NCBI RefSeq assembly: GCF_000715075.1
Contig: NC_134081.1
Location: forward strand, 108,798,108-108,862,107
DNA: 64,000 bases
Origin: Nicotiana tabacum
Taxonomy: Eukaryota > Streptophyta > Magnoliopsida > Solanales > Solanaceae
Direction: 5' to 3'
Part shown: positions 62,295 through 64,000 of the stretch, in pieces
How the letters are laid out: every line of letters begins with the position of its first letter
How positions within the stretch are numbered: position 1 is the stretch's first letter
The notes under the pieces: generated by a model
What the model was told of the DNA's origin: nothing
What the model saw: only the letters and a program-made list of their open reading frames with translations
Database searches by the model: none
Position numbers and translations under genes: made by a program

Positions 62295-62319
62295 GTTTGA
62301 CCAAGTCGGTCACAAAGTG

Positions 62320-62600
62320 AGTTGAGTGCGACTGCACAATTTTGAGTGCGATCCGCACTCTTTACCTGGACTTGTGCTGAGATTCTGAGGTCCGCATAAA
62401 AGTGAGTGCGGCCGCAGAAATTTGTGTGGTCCACACATTTTTGTGTGCGACTGCAGATTGGCCTATTCTCTTCAACTCAAAACTTCAGAGAGTTCACATT
62501 TTTGGGTCTCCAGTTGTGCGGTCGTACAAAGAATTGTGCGGCCGCAGAGTCTTCTATGCGGTTGCAATCATAATTGTTCGGTCCGCACAATAAATGTGCG
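62320..62600. repeat. Array of GCGGCCGC-type palindromes upstream of the internal TATA box
   Basis: About ten copies of GTGCG(G/A)(C/T)CGCA(C/G) type occur, including TGTGCGGCCGCAGA and GTTCGGTCCGCACAA. It has the same orientation and distance to a TATA box as the LTR array. Confidence 0.8.
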
Positions 62601-62689
62601 GTCTGCACTTTTTCAACACTTGGCCAATTTTTCAATCACAGTACCTACAATGGACACGTATTCCTGCAAATGACTTCAAAAATGCTCCG

Positions 62690-64000
62690 ACCACCACATT
62701 ACTGGCATCACACATGAGCTCGAAAGGCAAGCTCCAATTCGGTGCGGTGATAATAGGAGTAGTAGTCAACATGAACTTGAGCAATTCGAATGCCTTCATA
62801 CAATCCTCGTTGAAATGGAACTTGGCATCCTTTTCCAAAAGTTTACACAAGGGGTTTACCACCTTAGAAAAGTCCTTAATAAATCGACGATAGAACCCCG
62901 CATGACCCAAGAAGCTCCTCACTCCCTTCACGGATGTAGGGGAAGGGAGTTTGGAGATCATCTCAATTTTGGTCTTGTCGACCTCAATACCATGCTTTGA
63001 AATATTGTGGCCAAGGACTATGCCTTCCTCGACCATGAAGTGACATTTCTCCCATTTCAAAACCAAGTTTATTTCCTCACATCTTGCAAAACCTTGTCCA
63101 AGTTGTCCAAGCACTCATCAAAAGAATTCCCCACCACGGAAAAGTCATCCATGAAGACCTCAAGAAAATACCCCACCATGTCAGTGAAGATGACCATCAT
63201 ACACCGTTGAAAAGTCATCGGTGCATTGCATAACCCAAATGGCATACGCGAGAATGCGAAAGTACCATAGGGATAAGTGAAAGTAGTCTTCTCTTGGTCC
63301 TCAGGAGCAATAAGAAATTGATTGTAGCCGAAATATCCATCAAGGAAACGATAAAAAGCTCGTCCGGCCAACCTATCAATTATTTGATCAAGAAATGGAA
63401 GCAGAAAATGATATTTCCGAGTGACTTTGTTGAGCTTCTTATAGTCCATGTAAACTCTCCACCCGGTGACCGTTCTTGTGGGTATCAACTAGTTCTTGTC
63501 ATTTGTTATCACAGTCATGCCCCCTTTCTTTGGGACACATTGCACCGGAGAGGTCCACGAGCTATCGGAAATAGGGTAACCCCGGCATCCAACCATTTTA
63601 CGATCTCCTTCTTCACCACCTCTTACATTGCTTCATTTAATATTCTTTGATGTTCAATGGAGGGTTTGGCATACTCCTCCAAAATAATCTTGTGCATTCA
63701 AAAGGCGGGGCTTATACCCCGAATATCTGCCAGTGTCCATCCTATAACTTTCTTCCTCTTTTGAAGCACCGCCAAAGTAGAATCTATCTACACGTTAGTC
63801 GAGCAAGAGGAAAGAATAACAGGTAAAGTAGAACATGGGCCAAGAAACTCATACCTGAGATGTGAAGGCAATGGCTTTAACTCCAAAGTGGGAGGCTCCT
63901 CGATTGAGGGCTTTGTTGGAGGAGTCTTCCGGTTCTCAAGATCTAAGGATAATTTTTGGGGTTCATAAGTATACGACCCCATTCCTTGTAATGCATTTAC
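62690..64000 (-). pseudogene. Athila-type pol (RT) of element D, truncated
   Basis: Reading from the window edge: linker with [16 protein letters not shown] near 63870, the region before RT (63750-63490) with stops, then RT with GWRVYMDYKKLNKVTRK, MPFGLCNAPMTFQRCMM and the catalytic VFMDDFSVVGNSFDEC near 63140. A frameshift near 63085 is followed by the connection region (LGHAGFYRRFIKDFSKVVNP). The first RNase H motif (MCDASNVVVGA) ends abruptly at about 62690, and no integrase follows. It would be inactive even without the frameshift. Confidence 0.83.

Larger units (their letters stand above)
56135..64000 (-). mobile_element. Athila-type Ty3/gypsy retrotransposon D, partial
   Basis: Read on the minus strand from the window edge: a pre-RT linker and RT with the Athila-style FMDDFSV motif, a break in early RNase H near 62690 with RNase H remainder and integrase missing, a spliced-looking unit encoding a plant transposon protein domain, a 3' noncoding region, a G-rich polypurine tract and the 3' LTR. 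The 5' half lies outside the window. It sits in the tandem array of C. Confidence 0.78.

Overview
This is plant nuclear DNA, very probably from a Solanaceae species and possibly Nicotiana; the species is an inference. The evidence is a gene with eight GT-AG exons for a G-type lectin receptor kinase, an RTE-type LINE whose 3' tail is the kind shared with tobacco TS SINEs, a Tnt1-like solo LTR, and several Ty3/gypsy Tat and Athila elements of the sort that fill large Solanaceae genomes. There are no bacterial genes, rRNA, tRNA or CRISPR arrays. Apart from the kinase gene, almost everything is transposable element, mostly decayed.

Layout. 1-4073: degenerate RTE LINE (+). 4185-5690: probable MULE-like non-autonomous element, carrying a Stowaway MITE and a tandem array of palindromes. 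5906-6493: probable Tat-type solo LTR. 6931-11962: full-span but dead Ty1/copia element (+). 12380-14493: Stowaway-like MITE, Tnt1-like solo LTR with perfect 5-bp target duplication, hAT element with 8-bp target duplication, and a Tourist-like MITE. 14734-18599: receptor-like kinase gene (+), apparently intact, 1016 codons plus stop. 19412-19825: two short SINE/LINE fragments.

From 19826 to the end of the window there is a four-level nest of Ty3/gypsy elements. Tat element A (+, 19826 to at least 51843) is interrupted in its 3' noncoding region by Tat/Ogre-like element B (-, 28480-48449, LTRs of about 4.3 kb). A is interrupted again, 33 bp into its 3' LTR, by Tat element C (-, from 51844). 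C is interrupted in its tandem array by Athila-type element D (-, 56135 to beyond 64000). All have pseudogenised gag/pol.

The most interesting signals lie in the noncoding parts of these elements. (1) The 3' noncoding arrays of B and C are made of dozens of small stem-loops with 8-9 nt loops; in B the arms change together (AAGGC/GCCTT, GAGGC/GCCTC, GAGAC/GTCTC). (2) All four gypsy elements have an inverted repeat abutting the polypurine tract. (3) A motif of about 46 nt recurs in A, B (twice) and C, either just after integrase or about 130 nt before the 3' LTR. (4) D has arrays of CpG-rich palindromes in front of two TATA boxes, one in the LTR and one in front of a spliced internal transcription unit.
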